From Bradyrhizobium sp. U87765 SZCCT0048 (GTDB lineage: Bacteria; Pseudomonadota; Alphaproteobacteria; Rhizobiales; Xanthobacteraceae), in contig NZ_JAFCMM010000002.1 in NCBI RefSeq assembly GCF_018131225.1, positions 992,001 through 1,056,000 on the forward strand: 64,000 bases of DNA, read 5' to 3'. A program made the translations under genes and the position numbers. Positions 8,316 to 16,149 of this stretch are shown piece by piece (position 1 is the stretch's first letter; the number at the start of each line of letters is the position of its first letter). The notes under the pieces are model-generated. The model was given only the letters and a program-made list of their open reading frames with translations, did no database searches and had not been told where the DNA came from.

Positions 8316-8867
8316 CTAGGACCGTTTGCGTGGGATGCGGGCCGCCTTGGCGCGCGGGGCGCCCGCTTCATCGTCAACGCGGTCCCCGAACCGCTTGCGG
8401 TTGAAGGCGACAGCGCCGGTGCCTGGTACGACCTCGACATCCTCGAGGCGCAACGGGGTACCACGCGGCGACTGCAAATCAGGATATGCGATCGGCCGGC
8501 CGCTTTCGCGATCACGGAACACGACCTGCGGGCCCGCCGGTTCAGCCAGCCAGTCGTCACCCCACTTCTTGAGGGCGAGATAGGCCGGGAAGAATCCTCG
8601 TCCCTTTTCGGTCAGCACATATTCGTAGCGGCCGGCATGTTCGGGCAGCGGCACCCGCGTCATCAGGCCCGCCTCGACGAACTTCTTCAGCCGGGTGCTG
8701 AGAATATTGGGCGCGACGCCGACATAGTGCTGGAATTCATCGAACCGCCTGACGCCGTAATAGGCCTCGCGCAGCAGCAGGATCGACCAGCGGTCGCCCA
8801 CCACCTCCATCGCGCGCGCGACGGAGCACTCCTTGTTGGCAATACGGCTGCGCCGTTTATCCGGCAT
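8316..8867 (-). CDS. Second HxlR-family winged-helix regulator with a long C-terminal extension
   Basis: From the ATG at 8867 the protein has 183 residues. ECSVARAMEVVGDRWSILLLRE (about residues 13-34) contains the HxlR N-terminal Cys, and RRFDEFQHYVGVAPNILSTRLKK marks the recognition helix. A C-terminal extension of about 85 residues follows. The frame extends to 8942, but the later start fits the family and has AGGATCC upstream. It lies downstream of the enoyl-CoA hydratase and CoA-transferase genes on the same strand, after a 132-base gap. Two HxlR regulators flanking one enzyme operon is notable. Confidence 0.82.
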   Translation of the reverse strand: MPDKRRSRIANKECSVARAMEVVGDRWSILLLREAYYGVRRFDEFQHYVGVAPNILSTRLKKFVEAGLMTRVPLPEHAGRYEYVLTEKGRGFFPAYLALKKWGDDWLAEPAGPQVVFRDRESGRPIAYPDLQSPRGTPLRLEDVEVVPGTGAVAFNRKRFGDRVDDEAGAPRAKAARIPRKRS

Positions 8868-8999
8868 CTCGGATCCTGACCGCGCGCTTCCAGGAGCGCG
8901 CGGATCGACTTCTAGCATTCTATCGCATCGATTGACCAGCAACGCATGCCACCGGCTGCAGCAATGCCGCAGCCGGCCATGACCGTGCGTGCCGACCCA

Positions 9000-10250
9000 T
9001 CAGGCCGCGGCTTCATCACCCCTGGCCTCGGGCGCCAGTGCTCGCTTGTGCGCGACCAGCGCGCCCGATGCTGTCAACCGCTGCACATCGGCGTCGCTGA
9101 CGCCCAGCTCACGGAACACCTCCCTGTTGTGCTCGCCCTGGAAGGCCGGCGCGCCGATCGGGGCGAGTTCGTCCCGCGAGAAGTGCCAGGGCCGGCCAGG
9201 CAGGCGGTATTCGCCGCCGCTGCGGTCCGGGACGAGTTGAACCGCGCCCCAGTAGTCGCTCCACTCCGACTCCGCGAGATCCTTGACAGAACGGATTTCA
9301 CCCATGGCGATCTTCGCTTCGTCGAACTGCGCGTCGAGCGTCGCCATATCCGGGAAGGTCAAGATCCAGGACTGAATGATGGCATGCAGGGCGCCGAAAT
9401 TCAGCCGCCGCGCGGCCGCGGACGCGAACCGAGGATCCTCCATCAGGTCGACCCGCCGCATCGCCCGCAGCCAGGACGGAAAGGTCCGGCTGCCGACAAT
9501 GCTGGTGGCGACGGTGAAGTGCTCGCCATGCGGGCCGGTGAAGAATGCGCAGTCGGTAGCGCCCAGCACCGCTGGCTCCGCACCGATGTCGTCATCGGAC
9601 AGATCGACATGGGCGCGCTCGTTGACCGCAAGCAGCGTCGCCGCCATCGCGACGTCGATGTACTGGCCCTGCCCGGTCGTCTCGCGGCTGCGCAACGCGG
9701 CCAGGATGGCGATCACTGCTTGGAGGCCCGCATAGACGTCGGCGTGAGACAGGCTGTCGGTGCGCGGTTCGGCGAGTGCGTCGCCATAGTGGCGCACGCT
9801 GTTCTCCGTGAAGCCGGCTTCGGCCTGCACGGTCGGCGCGTACGCCATGCGGCTGCGCCACGGGCCGCCCTGGCCGTAGCCGGTGATCGAGGCGTAGATC
9901 AGCCGTGGATTGCGCTTCGCCAGCGTCTCATAGTCCAGTCCGAAGAAGCCGAGCGTGCCGGCGCGGAAATTCTCCACCACGATATCGGCGCTGTCGCACA
10001 ATTTGAGCGCCAGATCATAGGCGCCGGGGATGTTGAGGTTGATGCTGACATTGCGCTTGCCGGCATTCTGCTGGGCATAGTAGCCGGACATGCCGTCGGT
10101 CGAGGGAAACGCATAGCGCGAGACGTCGGGGCTCGGCGGCTCCACCTTGATCACCTCGGCGCCGAGGTCCTGCAGGGTCCTGGCGCACAGCGGGCCCGCG
10201 AGCACGCGGGAGAAGTCGACGACACGAAGGCCGTTGAGGGGTCCGCTCAT
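9000..10250 (-). CDS. CaiB/BaiF (class III) CoA-transferase
   Basis: The 416-residue protein is a full-length class III CoA-transferase: GLRVVDFSRVLAGP at 7-20, LGAEVIKVEPP at 29-39, YGQGGPW at 125-131, and SHADVYAGL with the expected catalytic Asp at 171, which forms the acyl-aspartyl intermediate. These enzymes activate carboxylates by moving CoA between acids in the cytosol. The start is two bases after the stop of the enoyl-CoA hydratase gene, so the pair is an operon. Next to a Mo hydroxylase and a thioesterase, it probably activates the substrate or product of that pathway. The acid is unknown. Confidence 0.9.
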   Translation of the reverse strand: MSGPLNGLRVVDFSRVLAGPLCARTLQDLGAEVIKVEPPSPDVSRYAFPSTDGMSGYYAQQNAGKRNVSINLNIPGAYDLALKLCDSADIVVENFRAGTLGFFGLDYETLAKRNPRLIYASITGYGQGGPWRSRMAYAPTVQAEAGFTENSVRHYGDALAEPRTDSLSHADVYAGLQAVIAILAALRSRETTGQGQYIDVAMAATLLAVNERAHVDLSDDDIGAEPAVLGATDCAFFTGPHGEHFTVATSIVGSRTFPSWLRAMRRVDLMEDPRFASAAARRLNFGALHAIIQSWILTFPDMATLDAQFDEAKIAMGEIRSVKDLAESEWSDYWGAVQLVPDRSGGEYRLPGRPWHFSRDELAPIGAPAFQGEHNREVFRELGVSDADVQRLTASGALVAHKRALAPEARGDEAAA

Positions 10251-10252
10251 GG

Positions 10253-11050
10253 TCAGCGCCCCGCGAACTTGGCAAGTCCCGGACCATTCTTCCGGAACGA
10301 GGCGAGGCCCGCCTTGAGATCTTCCGAAGCCCAGATCGGCGCCTGCACCCGCGCCATCGCCTCGTCGGCGGCCGTGACGCCGTCATTGACCGCGATATGA
10401 ACCAGCTCCTTCGTCGCGGCATGGGCCAGCGTCGGCCCCTGCGCGAACTCCTCGGCGATCGCCATCGTCGCCGCGTCCAGCTGCTCTTCCGGCACGGTGA
10501 GATTGATCAGCCCCCATCGCTCCAGGGTCGGCGCATCATAGCGCCGCGCCAGCATCGACATTTCCTTGGCGCGGGCCGCGCCGATGCGCTGGGCCTGGCG
10601 CTGGATGCCGCCGAGCAGCGGATGAAGGCCGAGGGTTGCCTCGACCGAACCGATCTTGGCCGACGACGCCGCGATGATGTAATCGCACGACAGCGCCAGT
10701 TCGAGGCCGCCGCCGAGGCAGACGCCATGCACGCTGGCGATCACCGGGATCGGCAGCAGTTCCATGAAGCGGAGAAATTCGATGCCGCTGAGACGCCGCT
10801 CGTCTGTCGCCGCAGCAGCTCCGTCCTGAGCGACGCGCTTCTCGAAGATCTCGAGATCGGCGCCGGCGGAGAAATGCCGCAGCCCGCTGCGCAGCACGAT
10901 GGCGCGGCTGCCCACTCTCTGCGCCTGCTCGACCTCGCGCACGATGGCGTTGATCAGCTTCGGCCCCAGCAGGTTGTAGGGCCGATAGGTCATGGTCAAA
11001 ACGGAGATATTGCCGCGCTGCTCGCGCGTCACCAGGGCGTCCTCGGACAC
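10253..11050 (-). CDS. Enoyl-CoA hydratase/isomerase (crotonase) family protein
   Basis: The 265-residue crotonase has the oxyanion-hole motifs HFSAGADL near residues 59-66 and GVCLGGGLELALSCDY near 110-125, and keeps glutamates at both classical catalytic positions (GGLELAL and GSVEATLG). Such proteins hydrate, isomerise or cleave acyl-CoA thioesters. It is the first gene of a minus-strand pair with the CoA-transferase. The upstream gap is shared divergently with the ABC transporter operon. Exact reaction not assigned. Confidence 0.87.
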   Translation of the reverse strand: MSEDALVTREQRGNISVLTMTYRPYNLLGPKLINAIVREVEQAQRVGSRAIVLRSGLRHFSAGADLEIFEKRVAQDGAAAATDERRLSGIEFLRFMELLPIPVIASVHGVCLGGGLELALSCDYIIAASSAKIGSVEATLGLHPLLGGIQRQAQRIGAARAKEMSMLARRYDAPTLERWGLINLTVPEEQLDAATMAIAEEFAQGPTLAHAATKELVHIAVNDGVTAADEAMARVQAPIWASEDLKAGLASFRKNGPGLAKFAGR

Positions 11051-11235
11051 GGTTTCTGCTCCCTCGCTGGACGCATTGTCGCGTCCTTTTCACTCACGGC
11101 CGGAGCCTAGCCGATGACTTGCGTTTTGCAAGCCATCGATGCGATCGCCGTCGCGCAGACCTGCTCTGCGTTCGACCCCGCCGTCGACAACGGATTGCCG
11201 TGCGCCGTCGAAGGACGCCAGCAAGCAACAGGGGT

Positions 11236-11330
11236 GTTTAGTGTTTTACGCTGCGACGCACAAAATTGCGCGCGATTTTGCCAATTGCGATGTTTACTGA
11301 AATGCGCTTTACTAAACTCAATTACTAAAC
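11236..11330 (+). promoter_or_regulatory. Putative operator cluster (TTTACTAAA-type) upstream of the ABC/dha operon
   Basis: The gene-free stretch 11051-11437 has an AT-rich core with repeated near-palindromes: GTTTAGT (11236-11242), GTTTTAC (11243-11249), GTTTACT (11292-11298), TTTACTAAAC (11308-11317) and ATTACTAAAC (11321-11330). TTTACTAAA is symmetrical around its central base, and the last two copies are 13 bases apart. This looks like a multi-site operator for the downstream operon, possibly for its own XRE protein (20082-20489), which is inference. The rest of the gap shows no gene. Confidence 0.45.
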
Positions 11331-11437
11331 AGACGCCGGACCTACCGGTGCATCAAGGAAGAAACGTCGCTCACCAAAAAGAGCCCGCTCCGCTTTTTCA
11401 GGCGCATGCCGCCGCGCGGGCGTTCAAGGAGGAATTG

Positions 11438-12763
11438 ATGAGATCATTGCTCTCAGCCGCCACAGCCCTCGCCGCTGCCGTGCTTGCTTTCAGCCCGGCC
11501 GCACCCGCCCATGCCCAGAGCAAGCAGCTCACGCTGTGCTGGGCCGCATGGGACCCCGCCAACGCCCTGGTCGAACTGTCGAAGGACTTCACCAAGGAGA
11601 CCGGCATCGGCATGAAGTTCGAGTTCGTGCCGTGGACCAACTACGCCGACCGCTTTCTCAACGAGCTCAACTCCCATGGCAAGCTCTGCGACCTGATCAT
11701 CGGCGACAGCCAGTGGATCGGCGGCGCCGCCGAGAACGGCCACTACGTCAAGCTCAACGACTTCTTCGCCAAGGAAGGCATCTCGATGGATGACTTCATG
11801 CCGGCGACCGTCGTCGGCTACTCGCAATGGCCGAAGAACACCGCCAACTACTGGGCGCTGCCGGCGATGGGCGACGCCATCGGCTGGACCTATCGCAAGG
11901 ACTGGTTCAGCCGCCCCGAAATCCGCGCCGCCTTCAAGGCGAAGTACGGCCGCGAACTCGAGGTGCCCAAGACCTATGACGAGTTGAAGGACATCGCGAC
12001 CTTCTTCCAGGGCCGCGAGATCGACGGCAAGACCGTCTACGGCGCCTCGATCTACACCGAGCGCGGCTCCGAAGGCATCACCATGGGCGTGTCCAACGTC
12101 CTCTACGACTACGGCTTCGAGTATCAGAACCCGAAGAAGCCCTATGACATGAAGGGCTTCGTGAATTCGCCGGAAGCCGTCGCCGGCCTCGAATTCTACA
12201 AGTCGCTCTACAAATGCTGCACCCCGCCGGGCGCGTCCAACGGCTACATGAGCGAGGGCCTCGACGCCTTCAAGTCGGGCCAGGTGGCGCTGCAGATGAA
12301 CTTCTTCGCCTTCTTCCCGGGCCTCTACAAGGACCCCAATGTCGGCGGCGACAAGATCGGCTTCTTCGTCAATCCGGCGGCGAAGTACCAGTTCACCCAA
12401 CTCGGCGGCCAGGGCATCTCGGTCGTTGCCTATTCCGAACATCGCGACGATGCGCTGAAGTACATCAAGTGGTTCGCCAAGGGCGACGTGCAGAAGAAGT
12501 GGTGGACGCTCGGCGGCTACTCCTGCGCCAAGTCGGTGCTGAACGACCCGAGCTTCCCCAAGAGCGCGCCGTTCGCGGCCGAATTCCTCAAGTCGATGGA
12601 CATGGTCAAGGACTTCTGGGCCGAGCCGTCCTACGCCCAGTTGCTGCAGGCCGAGCAGAAGCGCGTCCACGACTATGTCGTCGCCGACAAGGGCACGGCG
12701 AAGGAAGCGCTCGACAAGCTGGTGGAAGACTGGACCCAGATCTTCAAAGACGACGGCAAGTGA
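11438..12763 (+). CDS. ABC transporter periplasmic substrate-binding protein (sugar/polyol type, family 1)
   Basis: The 441-residue protein starts with a clear signal peptide: MRSLL, a hydrophobic core, and AHAQ at about residues 24-27 before cleavage. The mature part resembles extracellular solute-binding proteins of carbohydrate importers. The start is fixed by AGGAGGAA just upstream of the ATG at 11438; the frame is open further upstream but has no RBS. It is the first gene of the ABC-dha operon and is followed by a strong hairpin, as expected for a binding protein made in excess over its membrane parts. The ligand is not recognisable. A triose, ketose or polyol feeding DhaKLM is inferred from context. 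Confidence 0.9.
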   Translation: MRSLLSAATALAAAVLAFSPAAPAHAQSKQLTLCWAAWDPANALVELSKDFTKETGIGMKFEFVPWTNYADRFLNELNSHGKLCDLIIGDSQWIGGAAENGHYVKLNDFFAKEGISMDDFMPATVVGYSQWPKNTANYWALPAMGDAIGWTYRKDWFSRPEIRAAFKAKYGRELEVPKTYDELKDIATFFQGREIDGKTVYGASIYTERGSEGITMGVSNVLYDYGFEYQNPKKPYDMKGFVNSPEAVAGLEFYKSLYKCCTPPGASNGYMSEGLDAFKSGQVALQMNFFAFFPGLYKDPNVGGDKIGFFVNPAAKYQFTQLGGQGISVVAYSEHRDDALKYIKWFAKGDVQKKWWTLGGYSCAKSVLNDPSFPKSAPFAAEFLKSMDMVKDFWAEPSYAQLLQAEQKRVHDYVVADKGTAKEALDKLVEDWTQIFKDDGK

Positions 12764-12785
12764 TGAAAGCTTGACGTTGTCAGTT

Positions 12786-12811
12786 GCTCCGGGAGTCCCC
12801 TCTCCCGGAGC
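12786..12811 (+). other. Intercistronic GC-rich hairpin after the binding-protein gene
   Basis: GCTCCGGGAG (12786-12795) and CTCCCGGAGC (12802-12811) form a perfect 10-bp stem with a six-base loop, 22 bases after the binding-protein stop. No T-run follows, so it is more likely an mRNA-stabilising or partially terminating hairpin that raises binding-protein output over the permeases than a full terminator. Confidence 0.7.
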
Positions 12812-12917
12812 AGCGCCTTCCGGATCAACCGTCTTGGCCAGCCCCGACCACAACAGCGACACCGCCGCGCGCGAGCGCGCCGTCCCATCCCCCATGCCCC
12901 AGCCGGATCACGGGTCC

Positions 12918-13880
12918 ATGACCGAAGTTTCCGCCCAGAGCACGTTCGCCAACCGCGCCGCCGGCGCCACGCCGGCCACGGTCGGCCGCGCGATCCGCGG
13001 CCTCTCCGACAAGGCCATCGCGTGGCTGTTCATCGGCCCGACCATCGCGCTGCTGCTCGCGATCAACATCTTCCCGCTGATCTGGACGATCTACCTGTCG
13101 TTCACCAACTACCGCGCCAACCGGCCGAATGCCGAGGTCAAGTTCGTCGGCCTCGACTGGTACCAGCGCATCCTCGGTGACGCCGATGTCTGGGCGGCGA
13201 TGCAGACCACGGCGCATTTCGTGATCTGGACCATCGTCATCGAGACCGTGCTCGGCTTCGGCCTCGCCTGGCTGATCGACAAGAAGTTTCGCGGTCACGC
13301 GCTGTGGACCACCGTGATCCTGATCCCGATGATGCTGTCGCCCGCTGTCGTCGGCAACTTCTGGACCTTTCTGTACCAGCCGCAGAGCGGGCTGTTCAAT
13401 TACGCCATCGCCTTCGTGTCCGGCATCGATCCGTCCTCGTTCCAGATGCTCGGCAGCGTCCGCCTGAGCCCGTGGGCGATCGTCATCGTCGACGTCTGGA
13501 TGTGGACACCCTATGTGATGCTGATCTGCCTCGCCGGCCTGCGCTCGATCCCCGACTACATCTACGAGGCTGCCGAGGTCGATCGCGCCTCACCGTGGCG
13601 GCAGTTCTGGTCGATTACGCTGCCGATGGCGCTGCCCTTCATCATGCTGGCGGTGCTGTTCCGCGGCATCGAGAACTTCAAGATGTTCGACATGGTCAAC
13701 CTCCTGACCGGCGGCGGCCCCGGCTCGATCACCGAAGTCGCCTCGATCACCCTGAAGCGACAAGCGTTCGAGAGCTGGCGCACCGGCTACTCGTCCGCCT
13801 TCGCCATCATTCTGTTCGTCACCGTGTTCGGCCTCGCCAATATCTATGTGAAGGCCCTGAACCGCGTGAAGCAGCGCTGA
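12918..13880 (+). CDS. ABC transporter permease 1 (MalF/UgpA-like)
   Basis: From the ATG at 12918 this is a 320-residue inner-membrane protein with about six transmembrane segments, beginning with the segment after SDKAIAWLFIGP. The permease EAA loop is clear as EAAEVDRASPWRQFWSITLP about 80 residues before the end; it docks onto an ATPase. The frame is open from before the stop of the previous gene, but starts before 12894 would run through the hairpin; 12894 is an alternative. No strong Shine-Dalgarno is seen, so the start is the least certain part. Confidence 0.87.
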   Translation: MTEVSAQSTFANRAAGATPATVGRAIRGLSDKAIAWLFIGPTIALLLAINIFPLIWTIYLSFTNYRANRPNAEVKFVGLDWYQRILGDADVWAAMQTTAHFVIWTIVIETVLGFGLAWLIDKKFRGHALWTTVILIPMMLSPAVVGNFWTFLYQPQSGLFNYAIAFVSGIDPSSFQMLGSVRLSPWAIVIVDVWMWTPYVMLICLAGLRSIPDYIYEAAEVDRASPWRQFWSITLPMALPFIMLAVLFRGIENFKMFDMVNLLTGGGPGSITEVASITLKRQAFESWRTGYSSAFAIILFVTVFGLANIYVKALNRVKQR

Positions 13881-13888
13881 GGCCCGTC

Positions 13889-14842
13889 ATGTCCGGATCA
13901 ACCCAGGCCCATTCCGTCGTCGCCCCCTCCCAGCTGTCGCGCCGCATCGCCGGCACGCTGGTGATCATCTATGCCATCATCACCATGATCCCGCTGGTGT
14001 GGATCGTGCTGACCAGCTTCAAGACGCCGCCGGATTCCATCGCCTACCCGCCGAAGGTGCTGTTCACGCCGTCGCTCGAAGGCTACGTCAACCTGTTCAC
14101 GACGAGGACGCGGCAATCGCCCGAGGTGATCGCGCAATTGCCGCCGCCGACCACCTGGTACGACAAGCTGGTGCGGTCGCGGAACATGGTGATCGCCGGC
14201 CCGTCCAACGTCATCCCGCGCTTCGTCAACTCGATCATCATCGCATTCGGCTCGACCTTCCTCGCCGTAGTGCTGGGCACGCTCGCGGCCTATGGCTTCT
14301 CGCGCTTCCGCGTGCCCCTCAAGGACGACCTTCTGTTCTTCATCCTGTCGACACGGATGATGCCGCCCATTGCGGTGGCGATCCCGATCTACCTGATGTA
14401 CCGCGAGCTCGGCCTGTCCGACACCCGCCTCGGCATGATCCTGCTGTACACCGCGGTCAACGTCTCGCTCGCGGTCTGGCTGCTCAAGGGCTTCATCGAC
14501 GAGATTCCGCGCGAGTATGAGGAAGCGGCGATGATCGACGGCTACACGCGCCTGCAGGCATTCCGCAAGGCCGTGCTGCCCCAGGCCGCAACCGGCATCG
14601 CCGCCACTGCGATCTTCTGCCTGATTTTCGCCTGGAACGAGTATGCCTTCGCCGTGCTGCTGACCTCCGGCACCGCCCAGACCATGCCGCCGTTCATTCC
14701 CTTCATCATCGGCGAGGGCGGCCAGGACTGGCCCGCCGTCGCCGCCGCCACCACGCTGTTCGTGATCCCGATCTTCGTCTTCACCATCCTGCTCAGGAAA
14801 CATCTCCTGCGCGGCATCACCTTCGGAGCGGTGCGCAAATGA
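13889..14842 (+). CDS. ABC transporter permease 2 (MalG/UgpE-like)
   Basis: The 317-residue protein starts eight bases after permease 1 and has about six transmembrane segments. Its EAA loop reads EYEEAAMIDGYTRLQAFRKAVLP near residues 210-232, typical of the second permease of carbohydrate importers. A periplasmic loop rich in charged and proline residues after the first segment (about residues 45-100) is longer than usual. The 3' end overlaps the small membrane protein gene by four bases. It forms the heterodimeric channel with permease 1. Confidence 0.9.
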   Translation: MSGSTQAHSVVAPSQLSRRIAGTLVIIYAIITMIPLVWIVLTSFKTPPDSIAYPPKVLFTPSLEGYVNLFTTRTRQSPEVIAQLPPPTTWYDKLVRSRNMVIAGPSNVIPRFVNSIIIAFGSTFLAVVLGTLAAYGFSRFRVPLKDDLLFFILSTRMMPPIAVAIPIYLMYRELGLSDTRLGMILLYTAVNVSLAVWLLKGFIDEIPREYEEAAMIDGYTRLQAFRKAVLPQAATGIAATAIFCLIFAWNEYAFAVLLTSGTAQTMPPFIPFIIGEGGQDWPAVAAATTLFVIPIFVFTILLRKHLLRGITFGAVRK

Positions 14843-15048
14843 CCGGTCCAAGCCCCACCCAGGCCAACACGCTGCAGCGCCTGCTGCGCTTCCGCCGCGG
14901 CCCCTGGGAAAACCTCGCCACGGTGGTCATCGCCCTCGGCATCGTCATGCTGATGCAGCCGTTCTCGGCGACCGCCTACGCCTATTCGTTCGCCACCATC
15001 CTCGCCGGCACGGTGTCGTTCACCGTCGTCAGTCATTTTCCGGAGTAA
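14839..15048 (+). CDS. Small two-helix membrane protein encoded within the ABC transporter operon
   Basis: The 69-residue protein has a basic N-terminus (LLRFRRGPWEN) and two hydrophobic stretches at about residues 26-42 and 46-64 separated by a short polar turn. No family is recognised with confidence. It overlaps the permease 2 stop by four bases and ends three bases before the first ATPase gene, so it is a real, coupled operon member. Some rhizobial glycerol importers have a small unknown membrane protein at the same operon position, suggesting an accessory role in assembly or regulation. That comparison is positional only. Confidence 0.75.
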   Translation: MTGPSPTQANTLQRLLRFRRGPWENLATVVIALGIVMLMQPFSATAYAYSFATILAGTVSFTVVSHFPE

Positions 15049-15051
15049 GCC

Positions 15052-16149
15052 ATGGCCGAGATCCGGGTCGAGAACGTCCAGAAGACTTTTGGCGGCTTCA
15101 CCGCCGTCAAGGGTTCGACATTCACCATCGAGGACGGCGAGTTCTTCGTGATGCTGGGCCCGTCGGGCTGCGGCAAGACCACGACACTGCGCATGATCGC
15201 CGGCCTCGAGCTGCCCACCGCAGGCAAGATCCTGCTCGGCGGCGAGGACGTCACGTTCAACCGCGCCGCGGCGCGCGACATCGCCTTCGTGTTCCAGCTG
15301 TTCGCGCTGTACCCGCACATGAACGTGCGTCACAACATCGGCTTTCCGCTCAAGTGTCAGGGCATGGCGCGCAGCGAGATCCGCCAGCGCGTCGAGGAGG
15401 CCGCGCGCCTGCTGCGCATCGACCATCTGCTCGACCGCCCGGTGTCCGGCCTCGCCGGCGGCGACCGCCAGCGCGTCGCGCTCGGCCGCGCCATCGTGCG
15501 CCGCCCCAAAGCCTTTCTCATGGACGAGCCGCTGGGCACGCTGGACACCGAGTTCCGCGACCTCATGATCCACGAACTGCGTGACCTGCACACCCGTATC
15601 AGGGCGACCACGGTCTATGTCACCCATGACCAGCTCGAAGCCATGGCCATGGCCGACAAGATCGCGGTGATGAACCATGGCGTCGTCGAGCAGTTCGGCC
15701 GCCCCCAGGACATCTACGATCGCCCCGCCACCATGTTCGTCGCCGATTTCTTCGGCTCGCCACCGATGAACTTCCTCGCCTTCGAGAGCGGCCTCAAGAC
15801 CGGCGATCGCGCCGTGCGCATCAACGGTGCGGAGGTCGCGGTGCCGGAAATCCGGGCAGATCGCGCTCCCGGCGCGCTGGCACTCGGTGTGCGGCCTGAA
15901 CACATCGTGTTCGATGACGCCTCCAGCCTGCGCGGGTCGGTGTTCGAATCCGCCTATCTCGGCACCACCCAGATCGTTGCGGTGGAAACGGCCCACGGCG
16001 CGATCAAGGCTCGCCTGCCCGCCGACCGCGTGGTGCGCCCGGGCGAAACCGTGGGCCTGCGCTTCCGCTCGGAGCGGCTGTCGCTGTTCGACGCCGGCTC
16101 GGGCCGCGCGGTGCCTTCCGTCCTCTATGCAGGAGCCGTCCATGGCTGA
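15052..16149 (+). CDS. ABC transporter ATPase 1 with a degenerate signature motif
   Basis: The 365-residue ATPase has Walker A GPSGCGKTT (about 34-42), a Q-loop in FVFQLFALYP, Walker B AFLMDEPLGTLD and the switch His in VYVTHDQ, then the C-terminal regulatory OB domain (MalK/UgpC type) from about residue 235. The signature motif is LAGGD instead of LSGGQ, so the Ser and Gln that contact the nucleotide in the partner site are replaced. Its neighbour, ATPase 2, has a canonical LSGGE. Together they probably form a heterodimer with one weakened composite ATP site. It overlaps the next gene by eight bases. Confidence 0.92.
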   Translation: MAEIRVENVQKTFGGFTAVKGSTFTIEDGEFFVMLGPSGCGKTTTLRMIAGLELPTAGKILLGGEDVTFNRAAARDIAFVFQLFALYPHMNVRHNIGFPLKCQGMARSEIRQRVEEAARLLRIDHLLDRPVSGLAGGDRQRVALGRAIVRRPKAFLMDEPLGTLDTEFRDLMIHELRDLHTRIRATTVYVTHDQLEAMAMADKIAVMNHGVVEQFGRPQDIYDRPATMFVADFFGSPPMNFLAFESGLKTGDRAVRINGAEVAVPEIRADRAPGALALGVRPEHIVFDDASSLRGSVFESAYLGTTQIVAVETAHGAIKARLPADRVVRPGETVGLRFRSERLSLFDAGSGRAVPSVLYAGAVHG

